DNA of 54,551 nucleotides from Bacillota bacterium (lineage in GTDB: Bacteria > Bacillota > Sulfobacillia > Sulfobacillales > Sulfobacillaceae): contig JAKBWA010000051.1 in NCBI GenBank assembly GCA_021841025.1, forward strand, positions 1 to 54,551, written 5' to 3'. The translations under genes were made by a program, and so were the position numbers. Below the pieces are notes generated by a model that was not told where the DNA came from, did no database searches, and saw only the letters and a program-made list of their open reading frames with translations. Below, one piece after another: positions 18,614 to 27,312 of the stretch; the stretch's first letter is position 1; each line of letters starts with the position of its first letter.

Positions 18614-19437
18614 ATGACGACGCCGTAATTTACTATCAAGGAGATCCCGGAGCCTTTAGCGAGGCGTGTATTCTGTCACATTGGCCTCATGCTCAACCCC
18701 AAGGATGTGAAACTTTTGCCGAAACTTTTCAGGCTATACTCGAACATTCGGACGGCATAGGCCTTTTACCAATTGAAAATGCGTACCGTGGTCCCGTTTA
18801 TGACGTACTGGATCTTTTGACCGCCTCACCCTTGTCAATTTGGGCAGAGGCGGTTCAACCTGTAGAACTGGCGTTGATGGCTTATGGTCACTCCGATCTG
18901 GACCGGATCAAGAAGGTTCGCTCTCACCCCCAAGCTCTCATGCAAAGCCAGGCATTTTGCCGTCAGCATGGACTCAGTGTGGAGGCTGCTTTGGATACGG
19001 CTGGAAGTGCCCGGGAATTATTGGAATTAAAGCGGGAGGATATTGGGGCAATAGCCAGTCCCCGGGCTGCCGAAATTTATGGTCTGAATATTGTATGCCG
19101 TGGGATTCAGGACCATATGGACAACCGTACCCGTTTTTGGCTATTGAGCCGTCAGCCGATTGCCTTAGTATCTCCGTTGCAACGGACCAAGACAAGTATG
19201 GTATATGACTTGCCTGATCGTCCCGGGGCTTTGGTTGACTATTTGCTATGGTACAAAAAACTGGGACTGAATTTATCTAAAGTTGAATCGCGCCCCAGGC
19301 CCGGGGCACCCTTCGCCTACCGGTTTTGGATTGACGTCGTCGGGGAGCGGGAGAGAGTCGATCAAGCGTGGAATGGCGGCTTGCCGTCCCTCGAGTGGGG
19401 TAGACGCCTTGGAACCTATCCGGTTCTAAGCGAATGA
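18610..19437 (+). CDS. pheA: prephenate dehydratase
   Basis: Converts prephenate to phenylpyruvate in phenylalanine synthesis. YYQGDPGAFSEA opens the periplasmic-binding-like catalytic fold. LPIENAYRGPV replaces the usual IENSxxG motif and NRTRFWLL holds the catalytic Thr-Arg-Phe. A C-terminal ACT domain (about 196-270, DLPDRPGALVDYL, ESRPRPG) should bind phenylalanine for feedback control. At 275 residues it is a stand-alone enzyme without chorismate mutase. Its position at the end of a T-box branched-chain operon, overlapping ilvE by 4 bases, would place Phe synthesis partly under branched-chain control. Confidence 0.93.
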   Translation: MNDDAVIYYQGDPGAFSEACILSHWPHAQPQGCETFAETFQAILEHSDGIGLLPIENAYRGPVYDVLDLLTASPLSIWAEAVQPVELALMAYGHSDLDRIKKVRSHPQALMQSQAFCRQHGLSVEAALDTAGSARELLELKREDIGAIASPRAAEIYGLNIVCRGIQDHMDNRTRFWLLSRQPIALVSPLQRTKTSMVYDLPDRPGALVDYLLWYKKLGLNLSKVESRPRPGAPFAYRFWIDVVGERERVDQAWNGGLPSLEWGRRLGTYPVLSE

Positions 19438-19488
19438 TCAACCTGATTACTCGGGATCGTGATATGATGGCCATGTAAAGATGTCCGG

Positions 19489-19530
19489 ATAAGGCATTCT
19501 GAGAGCGTGTTGAGAGAATGTCTTATTTTG
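19489..19530 (+). terminator. terminator-like hairpin between pheA and the HypE-like gene
   Basis: ATAAGGCATTCT (19489-19500) pairs with AGAATGTCTTAT (19515-19526), 12 pairs with one G-U, around a 14-base loop. A short T run (TTTT) follows. It ends the ilv-leu-pheA operon or lies in the leader of the next one. The T run is weak. CTGAGAG in the loop recalls a thi-box word, but the rest of a TPP riboswitch is absent. Confidence 0.45.
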
Positions 19531-19554
19531 GTGCATTAGGGAGGAATGATGAGA

Positions 19555-20625
19555 ATGCCACAGTCCGAACTACCTTCAATCGGAAAAATCTCTCCGGAGG
19601 TGTTCCGTGATTACATTTATCCTAATTTAGGAGCAAGACGGGAAGAGGTTTTGGTCGGGCCAGAATCCGGTGTCGATATTGCTATAACTCGCGTTGCCCC
19701 AGGTATCGTTATGGCGAGTACGACAGATCCCGTGTTTATCGTTCCGGCATACGGTTGGGATCGCGCCGCATGGTTTGCTGTACATATTTTGGCTTCTGAC
19801 GCTGCCACTTCCGGATTACCCCCATCACTTATGACGGTGGATTTGAATTTGCCGCTCAGTATAACGACCGAGCAGTTCAAAAGTTTGTGGACCGCTTTTT
19901 CGCGAACGTGCCAGCAGTTGGAAATTGCCGTGATCTCGGGACATACGGCTCGGTATGAGGGGTGCGAATTCCCCATGGTGGGCGGGGCGACGGTGATGAG
20001 TATTGGTCCCGAAGATGAGTATATCACCACCTCAATGGCCAAAAAGGGCGACATGATCCTGTGCACTAAAGGCGCGGCCATTGAGGCCACTGGATTGTTT
20101 GCGGCGACATTTCCTGATTACATTGAAAAGCACTTGGGGCATGATATTTTGATGCGCGCGGACGCCTTATTTGACAAAATGTCGGTGGTGGAGGATGCGG
20201 CTGTGGTGTCCCGTCTAGGAGTGCGGGATAAGGGTGTCAGTGCCATGCACGATGCCACGGAATGCGGGGTTGTAGGTGGTGTCTATGAGCTGGCCGAATC
20301 TTCCGGACTTGGTGTCATTTTGCGAGACGATCAAATTCCGGTGAGACCAGAAACACAAGCGATATGTGATTTGACAGGCATTGACCCTCTTATTTCGATC
20401 AGTGAAGGAACCTTGTTGGCGACCATTAAACCCCATGCGGTGGATAAAGTGATGTCAGCATTAAGCGCGCGGGGTATTGACAGTGCAATCATCGGGGAAA
20501 TGGTGGATTCGTCCCAAGGAAGGTGGCGGGAAAATAAGGGAAAGCGCGTGCCTCTTCAGCACCCCCAGGTTGATCCGTTTTGGGCTGCCTTTGGCCGCAC
20601 AGCTGAGGATGGTGGGCCTCAATGA
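19555..20625 (+). CDS. HypE-like AIR synthase-related protein
   Basis: Member of the PurM/HypE/SelD/ThiL ATP-binding superfamily. The N-terminal AIRS domain shows STTDPVFIVPAYGWDRAAWF and GHTARYEG; the C-terminal domain has AMHDATECGVVGGVYELAE and DPLISISEG, closest to HypE. It lacks the C-terminal Cys tail that HypE uses to carry the cyano ligand, and the N-terminal Gly-Asp-Asp-Ala motif of ThiL. So it is neither a standard hydrogenase maturase nor a standard thiamine-phosphate kinase. ATGs at 19546, 19549 and 19555 are possible; AGGGAGG best serves the last. It overlaps thiD by 4 bases (ATGA), implying a thiamine-related or other ATP-dependent role. Confidence 0.75.
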   Translation: MPQSELPSIGKISPEVFRDYIYPNLGARREEVLVGPESGVDIAITRVAPGIVMASTTDPVFIVPAYGWDRAAWFAVHILASDAATSGLPPSLMTVDLNLPLSITTEQFKSLWTAFSRTCQQLEIAVISGHTARYEGCEFPMVGGATVMSIGPEDEYITTSMAKKGDMILCTKGAAIEATGLFAATFPDYIEKHLGHDILMRADALFDKMSVVEDAAVVSRLGVRDKGVSAMHDATECGVVGGVYELAESSGLGVILRDDQIPVRPETQAICDLTGIDPLISISEGTLLATIKPHAVDKVMSALSARGIDSAIIGEMVDSSQGRWRENKGKRVPLQHPQVDPFWAAFGRTAEDGGPQ

Positions 20626-21413
20626 TTCCACGAGCCTTGACGATAGCGGGGTCCGACTCTGGAGGCGGAGCGGGCATCCAGGCAGACTTGAAAACCTTTT
20701 CGGCTTTCAAGGTTTACGGAATGTCTGCTATAACGGCGGTAACTGTGCAAGATACGCAAACCGTTTACAAAATTATGGCCGTGGATGCGGATACGGTTGC
20801 CCAGCAGATTGATGTCGTCATTCAGGATATCGGCGCTGATGTCATAAAAATTGGCATGCTTTTTTCTGAAGATATTATCAATGTTGTAGCAGACCGACTC
20901 CGTCGGTATTCCAATGTCCCTGTGGTATTGGACCCGGTTATGCGTGCCAAAGGAGGGGCTTCGTTACTAAATCGGGGAGCCGAGAGTCAAATGCGGGAAC
21001 AACTTTTGCCATTGGCTACTTTGCTGACTCCAAATCTTCCAGAAGCAGAGGCCTTAGCCCAGATGGTGATTAATACGCCGGAAGATATGCGCCGTGCCGG
21101 GCTAGCCCTCGTACAGAAGGGGATTCCGTATGTCTTGGTAAAAGGAGGACATCTCGAAGACTATCCCGCAGACGACTTCTTATGTTCGGACCAAACGGAG
21201 TTGTGGTTAAGAAGGGAACGGATTCGAAGTGTTCATACTCATGGAACCGGGTGTACTTTGTCTAGTGCGATCGCTGCGGGAATAGCGCAGGGACAAGATA
21301 TGGTGCAAGCTGTCAGAAACGCCAAGGAATATGTATTTCGAGCTATTTTAGAAGCCCCGGGTTTTGGTCATGGTCATGGACCTCTGTGGCACTTTCCGGG
21401 AGATCGATCATGA
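20622..21413 (+). CDS. thiD: hydroxymethylpyrimidine / phosphomethylpyrimidine kinase
   Basis: Ribokinase-fold enzyme that phosphorylates HMP and HMP-P to HMP-PP for thiamine synthesis. It begins with the family signature IAGSDSGGGAGIQADLKTF. PNLPEAEAL and VKGGH are present, and the anion hole/catalytic Asp region is HGTGCTLSSAI near 207-217. The 263-residue length is usual. It is translationally coupled at both ends: ATGA overlap with the HypE-like gene and ATGA overlap with thiE. Confidence 0.94.
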   Translation: MIPRALTIAGSDSGGGAGIQADLKTFSAFKVYGMSAITAVTVQDTQTVYKIMAVDADTVAQQIDVVIQDIGADVIKIGMLFSEDIINVVADRLRRYSNVPVVLDPVMRAKGGASLLNRGAESQMREQLLPLATLLTPNLPEAEALAQMVINTPEDMRRAGLALVQKGIPYVLVKGGHLEDYPADDFLCSDQTELWLRRERIRSVHTHGTGCTLSSAIAAGIAQGQDMVQAVRNAKEYVFRAILEAPGFGHGHGPLWHFPGDRS

Positions 21414-22039
21414 ATTTGCAACTGCACGTGTTAATTGATACAAGAACCATTTCTATTGGCGATCTTCCCCGGGAAATCGAGGGTATGGCTCAAGGCGGAG
21501 CGAGTGTTATTCAGTTGCGGGGAAAGTTGGCTACGACCAAGCAATTGCTGATCTACGGGCGCGTGGTACGGGAATTGTGTTCGCAAAATCATCTGACGTT
21601 TATTGTGAATGACCGTTTAGATGTCGCTTTGGCACTGGAAGCGGACGGAGTCCATGTCGGTCAAGAGGATATGCCGGTGAAGGTCGTGAGAAAACTGGCT
21701 CCATCTTTAGTCGTGGGGCTATCTGCCGGATCTCTTACAGAGATTGAGGATTCAGCCCAATGTCCCCCCGATTACTTTGGTGTAGGGCCGGTTTTTGCGA
21801 CGTTAAGTAAAGGTGATGCGGGATCTCCCTTAGGCATTGAAGCAACTGCCGACCTAGTCAAGAAGGCATCGGCCATGGCTCCGGTGGTGGCAATAGGCGG
21901 CATCAATTCAAAAAATGCGGGGCGTGTATGGAAGACCCGGATACAGGGAATTGCCGTTATTTCTGCTGTCATGAACGTGCCTGATAAGAAAGAGGCATGT
22001 CGGCAGCTTTTAAATGCCAGAGATTGTAACAGCAACTAA
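21410..22039 (+). CDS. thiE: thiamine-phosphate synthase
   Basis: TIM-barrel enzyme that couples HMP-PP to the thiazole phosphate, giving thiamine phosphate. Visible signatures are QLRGK, FIVNDRLDVALALEADGVHVGQ (as FIVNDRLDVA and GVHVGQED), and the phosphate-binding GVGPVFATLSKGDAGSPLG. The frame opens at 21386, but the ATG at 21410 has GGGAG 8 bases upstream and overlaps the thiD stop, giving 209 residues. The motif normally reading TxTK is ATLSKGD here. Thiazole-branch genes are not in the window. Confidence 0.92.
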   Translation: MNLQLHVLIDTRTISIGDLPREIEGMAQGGASVIQLRGKLATTKQLLIYGRVVRELCSQNHLTFIVNDRLDVALALEADGVHVGQEDMPVKVVRKLAPSLVVGLSAGSLTEIEDSAQCPPDYFGVGPVFATLSKGDAGSPLGIEATADLVKKASAMAPVVAIGGINSKNAGRVWKTRIQGIAVISAVMNVPDKKEACRQLLNARDCNSN

Positions 22040-22091
22040 ATATCAACCTAAAGCGATTATGCGTTGCCATAGGCCGTCCTTCAGGCCAGAC

Positions 22092-22110
22092 GTTTTCTCA
22101 ACGAGAGAAC
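22092..22110. terminator. short hairpin between convergent thiE and yigZ-like genes
   Basis: GTTTTCTC and GAGAGAAC form eight pairs (one G-U) around an AAC loop. It lies in the 100-base gap between two converging genes, where a bidirectional stop would be expected, but no T run follows on either strand. Confidence 0.25.
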
Positions 22111-22140
22111 AGTCATTGCACTTCTAACAAGGGGAAATGC

Positions 22141-22767
22141 TTATTGTCTCATGGGGGTGATAGCGGTGACAAGCTGGGATTCTTCCAGATGGGAACCAGG
22201 CGCAATGCTTGTCTTTAATGTTGTCCAAAAACTCTGCCAGTCATCTTCTGATACTTCGCAGTGAAGTTCAACATGCTCCACGAAGACAGGATAATAGGTA
22301 ATATTATCCTGCATGAGAAAATTTTGTGTCCGTCCCCACGTGGAATATGGTAGTTTCACAGTGGCTTTGATGACATTGCGATACCGTCCGAACTGTGCAT
22401 GTGACAATGCATGACTTGCGGCTTGCTGATATGCTCGCGTTAATCCTCCTTTGCCAAGCTTTGTTCCGCCAAAATATCGCACGGTCACGATAGCCGAATA
22501 TAACAAATCACGCTTTTGGATGAGAAGAAGTGTTGGAGATCCGGCTGTGCCCTGAGGTTCACCGTCGTCGGTCAGACGTTCCTGGCCTGGGCCCAAAACA
22601 TAGGCCCACACATAGTGACTCGCTTTAGGCCAGCTATTTCGTGCTTCGTGCAAAATTCCCGAAAATTCTTCGGGATCCTTTAACGGGAAAGCACAACTGA
22701 CAAAGCGGGAGTGATGAATAGTGAATGTGGACCATGTTCCTTGTAAAACAGTAAAAATCGAACTCAT
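22141..22767 (-). CDS. YigZ/IMPACT family protein
   Basis: Two-domain protein of the YigZ/IMPACT (UPF0029) family. The N-terminal domain carries the hallmark RLTDDGEPQGTAGSPTL and TVRYFGGTKLGKGGLTRAY (as TVRYFGG and LGKGGLTRAY). A C-terminal ferredoxin-like domain follows. Eukaryotic IMPACT regulates Gcn2; the bacterial role is unsettled, with ribosome/translation links proposed. The frame opens at 22785, with ATGs at 22785, 22779 and 22767; the last has GGAG and GGAAAG upstream and is taken here. It stands alone. Confidence 0.9.
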   Translation of the reverse strand: MSSIFTVLQGTWSTFTIHHSRFVSCAFPLKDPEEFSGILHEARNSWPKASHYVWAYVLGPGQERLTDDGEPQGTAGSPTLLLIQKRDLLYSAIVTVRYFGGTKLGKGGLTRAYQQAASHALSHAQFGRYRNVIKATVKLPYSTWGRTQNFLMQDNITYYPVFVEHVELHCEVSEDDWQSFWTTLKTSIAPGSHLEESQLVTAITPMRQ

Positions 22768-23145
22768 CAGACTTTCCATCTCCATAGCATAGATGATAAC
22801 GAACTGTTCAATAACCGAATTGTTTCTCTTTGTACTCGGCCTGTGATTGGTTTCTTTAGATTTAGCAATGTGACCGGATTAAATTATAAAACTGATCTAT
22901 TGCCATTATACCGGGGGATGACTAACGACAGAGAGTAGCCGAGAGCCAGGCAAGGAAAAAAAGGAAATGGTGAGTGTGATGAGATTAATGGACAATTACA
23001 GCCAAAGGATGGAATAGAAATACAACATAGCCAGAGAAGGGTTTTATTGACTGCACTAGCCACTTTTTGGCGTCCATGGTATCGTACATTTGAGGTTAGG
23101 GAACGCTAATTTGCCGATCGTAAGGGCAGGCTGGAGGTGGAATAA
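22768..23145. other. intergenic region without a recognised gene
   Basis: About 370 bases between the divergent yigZ-like and diacylglycerol glycosyltransferase genes. It holds an AT-rich stretch (22860-22910), a purine-rich run (22950-22985) and a TTGACT at about 23047 that might be a -35, but no good -10 at proper spacing. I see no ORF with SD and no RNA structure. Confidence 0.4.
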
Positions 23146-24381
23146 TTGGACATGGTGCCTGAATCTGGCACGGATGTTAAACAGTCTGCGGATTGGATTG
23201 ACTGGTTGTCGACCCATCATGAAGCTTGCTTGAGTCTCCGTCCCGAGGTTATGATTCTTGCTGCTCGGTACGGTGACGGCCATTTACGTGCGGCAAAAGC
23301 TATTGCACTGCAATTATTAATTAACAACAATCAATTGAGGCTAGGCATTTTGGATTATTACCGTTTCGTAAACCCCGGACTGGACAATCTCTTCAGGTGG
23401 GGCTATCTAAATAGTGTCAGGCGGGCACCGTCGCTCTGGCGATGGTTTTACACTTCGACACAGAATATCGACCCGCTCTCACGTACTCAGCGCATGATTA
23501 ATCACATTGGTCTGAAACGTTTTTATGGGGCTATCAAGCAAAGTCCTCCAAAATTAATCGTCTCAACATATCCCACCGCGGCCGGAGTGGTTTCGACTCT
23601 TAAACAGCAAGGGAAACTCAATGCGATTAATTTTGTGGTGATGACGGATTATAGTGTTCATACTCAGTGGATTCACCCGGCAGTGAATATGTATTTTGTG
23701 GGCAGCGAGGACATGCGCAACGACCTCATAGATCGTCATATTGATCCGAACAAAGTGATTGTCTCGGGTATTCCTGTGGATGAACGATTTCAAGATCCCG
23801 TTGATGAAGAGGAAGTTAGGCGGCGTTACGGTATTGAAATGAACTCTCCCGTTGTCCTGTTTATGGGAGGAACATACATGCCGATTTCCGAATATGTGCA
23901 AGTATTGAAAATTCTGGACCGTGTTTCCTCTAGGCATACCACGGTCGTTATTGCCGGACATGAAGAATGGCGTTTCAATTTAGCGAATGAGTACAAGGAA
24001 CAAGCCAAAAACCCTATGGTCGTCTTGGGTTATGTTAATAATGTTCATGAATTTATGGCAGTGTCTTCTTTGTTAATTAGCAAAGCTGGCGGGTTAACGA
24101 CCACAGAATCGTTGTGCCGTGGTTTACCGACGGTGATCTACCGACCGATTCCCGGTCAGGAAGACGCCAATGCCGAGTTTTTGGTGCGAAACGGAGCGGG
24201 ACGCCGAGCTCACACGGAAGAAGATTTGGGGGAGATAGTGACGCATTTGTTAGAACATCCTTGGGAATTAAAGGCCATGGCTCATCAAGCCAGAAGTTTA
24301 GGACATCCTGACGCCGTTAAAATAGTGGCCACGAATATCGATCTAGCCTTGCGAACTGAGGAAGCCAATGCGCCTGCGTAG
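23146..24381 (+). CDS. processive diacylglycerol glycosyltransferase-like protein (UgtP/MGDG synthase family)
   Basis: GT28-type lipid glycosyltransferase with an MGDG-synthase N-terminal domain. The GDGHLRAA motif at 43-50 corresponds to the family GxGHxxAA acceptor/membrane site. The C-terminal GT-B domain has FMGGTY, SKAGGLTTTESLCRGLP and a PIPGQEDANAEFL sugar-nucleotide pattern. Family members add glucose or galactose to diacylglycerol to make membrane glycolipids. GGAGGTGG lies before a TTG at 23146 (8-base spacing) and favours it over the ATG at 23152. It overlaps the next gene, an MFS transporter, by 14 bases. Confidence 0.88.
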   Translation: MDMVPESGTDVKQSADWIDWLSTHHEACLSLRPEVMILAARYGDGHLRAAKAIALQLLINNNQLRLGILDYYRFVNPGLDNLFRWGYLNSVRRAPSLWRWFYTSTQNIDPLSRTQRMINHIGLKRFYGAIKQSPPKLIVSTYPTAAGVVSTLKQQGKLNAINFVVMTDYSVHTQWIHPAVNMYFVGSEDMRNDLIDRHIDPNKVIVSGIPVDERFQDPVDEEEVRRRYGIEMNSPVVLFMGGTYMPISEYVQVLKILDRVSSRHTTVVIAGHEEWRFNLANEYKEQAKNPMVVLGYVNNVHEFMAVSSLLISKAGGLTTTESLCRGLPTVIYRPIPGQEDANAEFLVRNGAGRRAHTEEDLGEIVTHLLEHPWELKAMAHQARSLGHPDAVKIVATNIDLALRTEEANAPA

Positions 24382-25537
24382 TGGAATGCCGCTGCCTCAA
24401 GCGCTTCTCTTAATAGCTTTGGGACTGGCTGAATTTGCACGGGGTGCTTTAATCATTACTCTTCTGCCGGCCTATGTGACGGGACCTTTAGGCGCGTCTT
24501 TGACGATTGTAGGGTGGGCATTGTCTAGTCACTATTTTTTAGATACGGTTTTCCGCGGTCCAGCGGGATGGTTGGTTGACCGTATCGGCGTTCCTCGTGT
24601 GCTCACTATGGGGCTTGCGCTGGAGTGTCTATCCTTGATAGGTGCCATGAATACCAGGCATCCCGCTATGATTATCGTCTTTGTGGCCTTGTTAGGGGTG
24701 GGAACGGCGACTCACTGGCCAGCCATCGTCACTGGTACCAATCGCCTCACCGAGCCCGAGCGGCGGGCATCGATGATGGGCCTTGTATTTGCTGCCTGGC
24801 TCACGGGATCCGGTTTAGGGCCGGTATTGATTAACTTCGTTCTAGGGGGTCATGACCGAATTGCATTCTCGCTGTTGATTGCTGCCGATGTGCTGGCATT
24901 TGCGGTAACGATCTGGATTGCCGATCCGAGATTGACACAAGTCCATCCTCCGGAACCTAAGTCACGGCATTTGTGGAGAACTTTGTGGCGTTTTCGTTGG
25001 GTGCTGCCAGGTACATTTGTGCAAAATATGACACTGGGTCTCATGTTGCCAATTTTCCAGCCATTTACTACCCATGTTTTGCATCTAGATCACGTTCAGT
25101 TTGCTGAATTGTTGCTGGGGAGCGGTGGCTTTACAGTGCTTTTGCTGGTACCTATGGGCCGGGTTACAGACCGTTTTGGTCTCCACTTTCCGTTGGTTGG
25201 TGGATTTTTTATAGCGGGCGGGGCGCTCTTGGGCATTGCTTTCTTCCGCCAGTTTTTCGAACTGGTCATATTTGGGGGCATATTGGGGTTATCCTATGCT
25301 ATGATTTTACCTTCATGGAATGCCTTTTTGGCTGGTTTAATACCAAAGGAAATTGAAGGGTGGTTATGGGGTGTGTTTATGACTGTGGAAGGACTGGGAA
25401 TGTCCGTGGGTCCTATTTTGGGAACACGGTTGTTTGCACTCCGGGTATGGCTGCCTTTTGTTGCGTCATCTTTTATTCTGTTGGTCATGGGAGCGTTTTA
25501 TGCGTCGTTTCCATTAAAAGAGAAAATACAAAACTGA
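24368..25537 (+). CDS. MFS transporter
   Basis: A 389-residue membrane protein with about 12 hydrophobic helices. The loop 2-3 signature appears as GPAGWLVDRIGVPRVL (near 65-80), and its second-half counterpart as VPMGRVTDRFGLHFPL. It starts inside the end of the glycosyltransferase gene and is followed 25 bases later by the deacetylase, so the three form an operon. Substrate is unknown. Context suggests a lipid or envelope glycan compound, but that is inference. No extra soluble domain is seen. Confidence 0.88.
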   Translation: MRLRSGMPLPQALLLIALGLAEFARGALIITLLPAYVTGPLGASLTIVGWALSSHYFLDTVFRGPAGWLVDRIGVPRVLTMGLALECLSLIGAMNTRHPAMIIVFVALLGVGTATHWPAIVTGTNRLTEPERRASMMGLVFAAWLTGSGLGPVLINFVLGGHDRIAFSLLIAADVLAFAVTIWIADPRLTQVHPPEPKSRHLWRTLWRFRWVLPGTFVQNMTLGLMLPIFQPFTTHVLHLDHVQFAELLLGSGGFTVLLLVPMGRVTDRFGLHFPLVGGFFIAGGALLGIAFFRQFFELVIFGGILGLSYAMILPSWNAFLAGLIPKEIEGWLWGVFMTVEGLGMSVGPILGTRLFALRVWLPFVASSFILLVMGAFYASFPLKEKIQN

Positions 25538-25562
25538 CATTCAGTGGGTAAAGGAGTTCCCT

Positions 25563-26825
25563 ATGTTGGAAATGGTCATTGTGGTCATAGCCGGATTCAT
25601 TGTGGCATGGATGATTCTCTATCTTATTCCTGATGTGATATGGCATCATCTGCAATGGGGGGCAGTCTTTGGTTCCCGTGAGCATCATCAAATGGCATTG
25701 ACTTTTGATGATGGTCCTGGTCCGGAGACAGCCCCTATTTTAGAAGTTCTCCAAGAACATAATGCGCGCGCAACGTTTTTTGTTGTGGCCGACCGTGCGA
25801 AACATTATCCTGATTTGCTAAAAACCATGGTGGCCGATGGCCACGAAATTGGGTTGCATGGGAATTCTCATCGGTCCATGTATTTGTTTTGGCCTTGGAC
25901 AGTGTTCCAAGAAATTCGGAAGGGACTGGACGAGATTGAAGACATTACAGGCACTAGGCCGACATCCTACCGTCCTCCCTGGGGCCATCACAATATCGTC
26001 ACCGTTTTGGCGGCACGCCGTCTGGGTCTGCGACGTGTGCTTTGGTCCATAGTTCCCGATGACTGGAAGACTGGCAAAACACCCGATATGATTGAACGTT
26101 ATGTTGTGCAGTTGTCTCATCCCGGTGCTATCACCGTATTGCATGATGGAGGCGGGGCGCGGCATAACACCGTTCAAGCTTTAGCGCCTATTATTGATAG
26201 AGTACGGGAATTAGGCCTACACCTTGTGCCTGTGTGCGAAATGGAGAGGGACCACTCTGAATTGCGGCGCTGGTGGACATGGTGGGAATTGCGATTTACG
26301 CGGCGCTGGGACATCGATACGATTCCATCTTCTTTGGGAGGGGATCCGGTTCTTCGCCTGGGGCTTATAAAAGTCCCGTTGAAACAGGTGGACCTTTCCA
26401 CAGGCAAAACTATTGTCCGTGGTCAGCCTATGGGTGAAATCCATTTTGGCAATCCAGCCCTCTCACAGTTGAGTGCCAGCCATGCGGGCGGGCTTAGGGC
26501 TTTTCATGCCGTGTTACGGAGTTTAACTGATCTCGCCGGTTTTGTGGACCAAAGTGACAAGTATCGCAATATAGTTGTGGTTGGGGGGATTACCTTATTG
26601 GATGCTTCCAGTGCCATTGAAAAACTGGGATTTGACAGAATAAAAGTTTCCGGGCTTCGCAAGTGGTCAATGTGGATTTATCTTATGCTGCTTATGGCTA
26701 TCTATCATGCAGACGGGTGGCACACGTTAAGACGGTTTATGCGACTACGCCCCGTTTTGTTGCTGATGGACCGCAATACCTTGATGAAGAGGTATTTGCG
26801 AGCCACTAATCCCCGGCGTGCCTAA
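25563..26825 (+). CDS. membrane-anchored NodB-type polysaccharide deacetylase with C-terminal extra domain
   Basis: Carbohydrate esterase family 4 enzyme. An N-terminal helix (about 3-23) anchors it outside the membrane. The NodB domain carries the catalytic/metal TFDDGPGPET (D49-D50), H99 and H103 in LHGNSHRSM, and the YRPPWGHHN motif. A final LHDGG is near 195. After about residue 225 a second domain of about 190 residues follows, with a late hydrophobic stretch (WSMWIYLMLLMAI). It may be the YkoP-type module found on such proteins, but I hold that loosely. It likely removes acetyl groups from a wall or surface glycan. Operon with the preceding two genes. Confidence 0.88.
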   Translation: MLEMVIVVIAGFIVAWMILYLIPDVIWHHLQWGAVFGSREHHQMALTFDDGPGPETAPILEVLQEHNARATFFVVADRAKHYPDLLKTMVADGHEIGLHGNSHRSMYLFWPWTVFQEIRKGLDEIEDITGTRPTSYRPPWGHHNIVTVLAARRLGLRRVLWSIVPDDWKTGKTPDMIERYVVQLSHPGAITVLHDGGGARHNTVQALAPIIDRVRELGLHLVPVCEMERDHSELRRWWTWWELRFTRRWDIDTIPSSLGGDPVLRLGLIKVPLKQVDLSTGKTIVRGQPMGEIHFGNPALSQLSASHAGGLRAFHAVLRSLTDLAGFVDQSDKYRNIVVVGGITLLDASSAIEKLGFDRIKVSGLRKWSMWIYLMLLMAIYHADGWHTLRRFMRLRPVLLLMDRNTLMKRYLRATNPRRA

Positions 26826-26826
26826 G

Positions 26827-27105
26827 TCAGTCCGAACTCTTAGTAGACATAATAGCCAAGAGCCGCTCGCGAAATCCGGGATTCTCCTTTAAACGACTAA
26901 CCAAATCCAAGACAATAGTTTCAAGATAGTTATCCTCATTTGTGCCAGGGCGCATCCACGATACGATTACATCGGCAAGAATTGTGGAAATGATTGCTTC
27001 TCCGCTAGGGGACTCCAAATACCTGCGAAACCAATGCTCAAGACGCGGTTCCAGGAATGATTCAAAGCGCTGTTCAATAATGTGTTCTAAGGGTTGTAAC
27101 CTCAT
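26827..27105 (-). CDS. small hypothetical protein
   Basis: A 92-residue soluble, mostly helical protein. The ATG at 27105 has AGGAGG 8 bases upstream, which decides the start although the frame continues to 27147. Sequence is rich in Arg, Glu and Leu (HIIEQRFESFLEPRLEHWF, LVSRLKENPGFRERLLAIM). No motif is recognised. It converges with the deacetylase gene, one base apart. Confidence 0.6.
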   Translation of the reverse strand: MRLQPLEHIIEQRFESFLEPRLEHWFRRYLESPSGEAIISTILADVIVSWMRPGTNEDNYLETIVLDLVSRLKENPGFRERLLAIMSTKSSD

Positions 27106-27312
27106 TATCTTAATCCTCCTTGTTCTGGCAGCAATCTGCCATGCCACGGTCTATTCTTTGTTATGCTAACACGCCATTATACTCAAGTGATAGAACCAGG
27201 CACATGTAAAATTTTTTGGGAACTATCGCGACGAAAACGAAATATATATACACGGTCAGCTGTTTCACAAGTTGGGTTGACAAGTGTAATCGAGAGGAGC
27301 TGAAGACAGGTC

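Noticed and set aside
19495-19545. Possible TPP riboswitch before the HypE-thiD-thiE operon (CTGAGAG word)
   Set aside because: Only this word matches. The rest of the conserved thi-box core (the ACCTGAT-type and GGGT segments) is absent, and the word lies in the loop of a simple hairpin.
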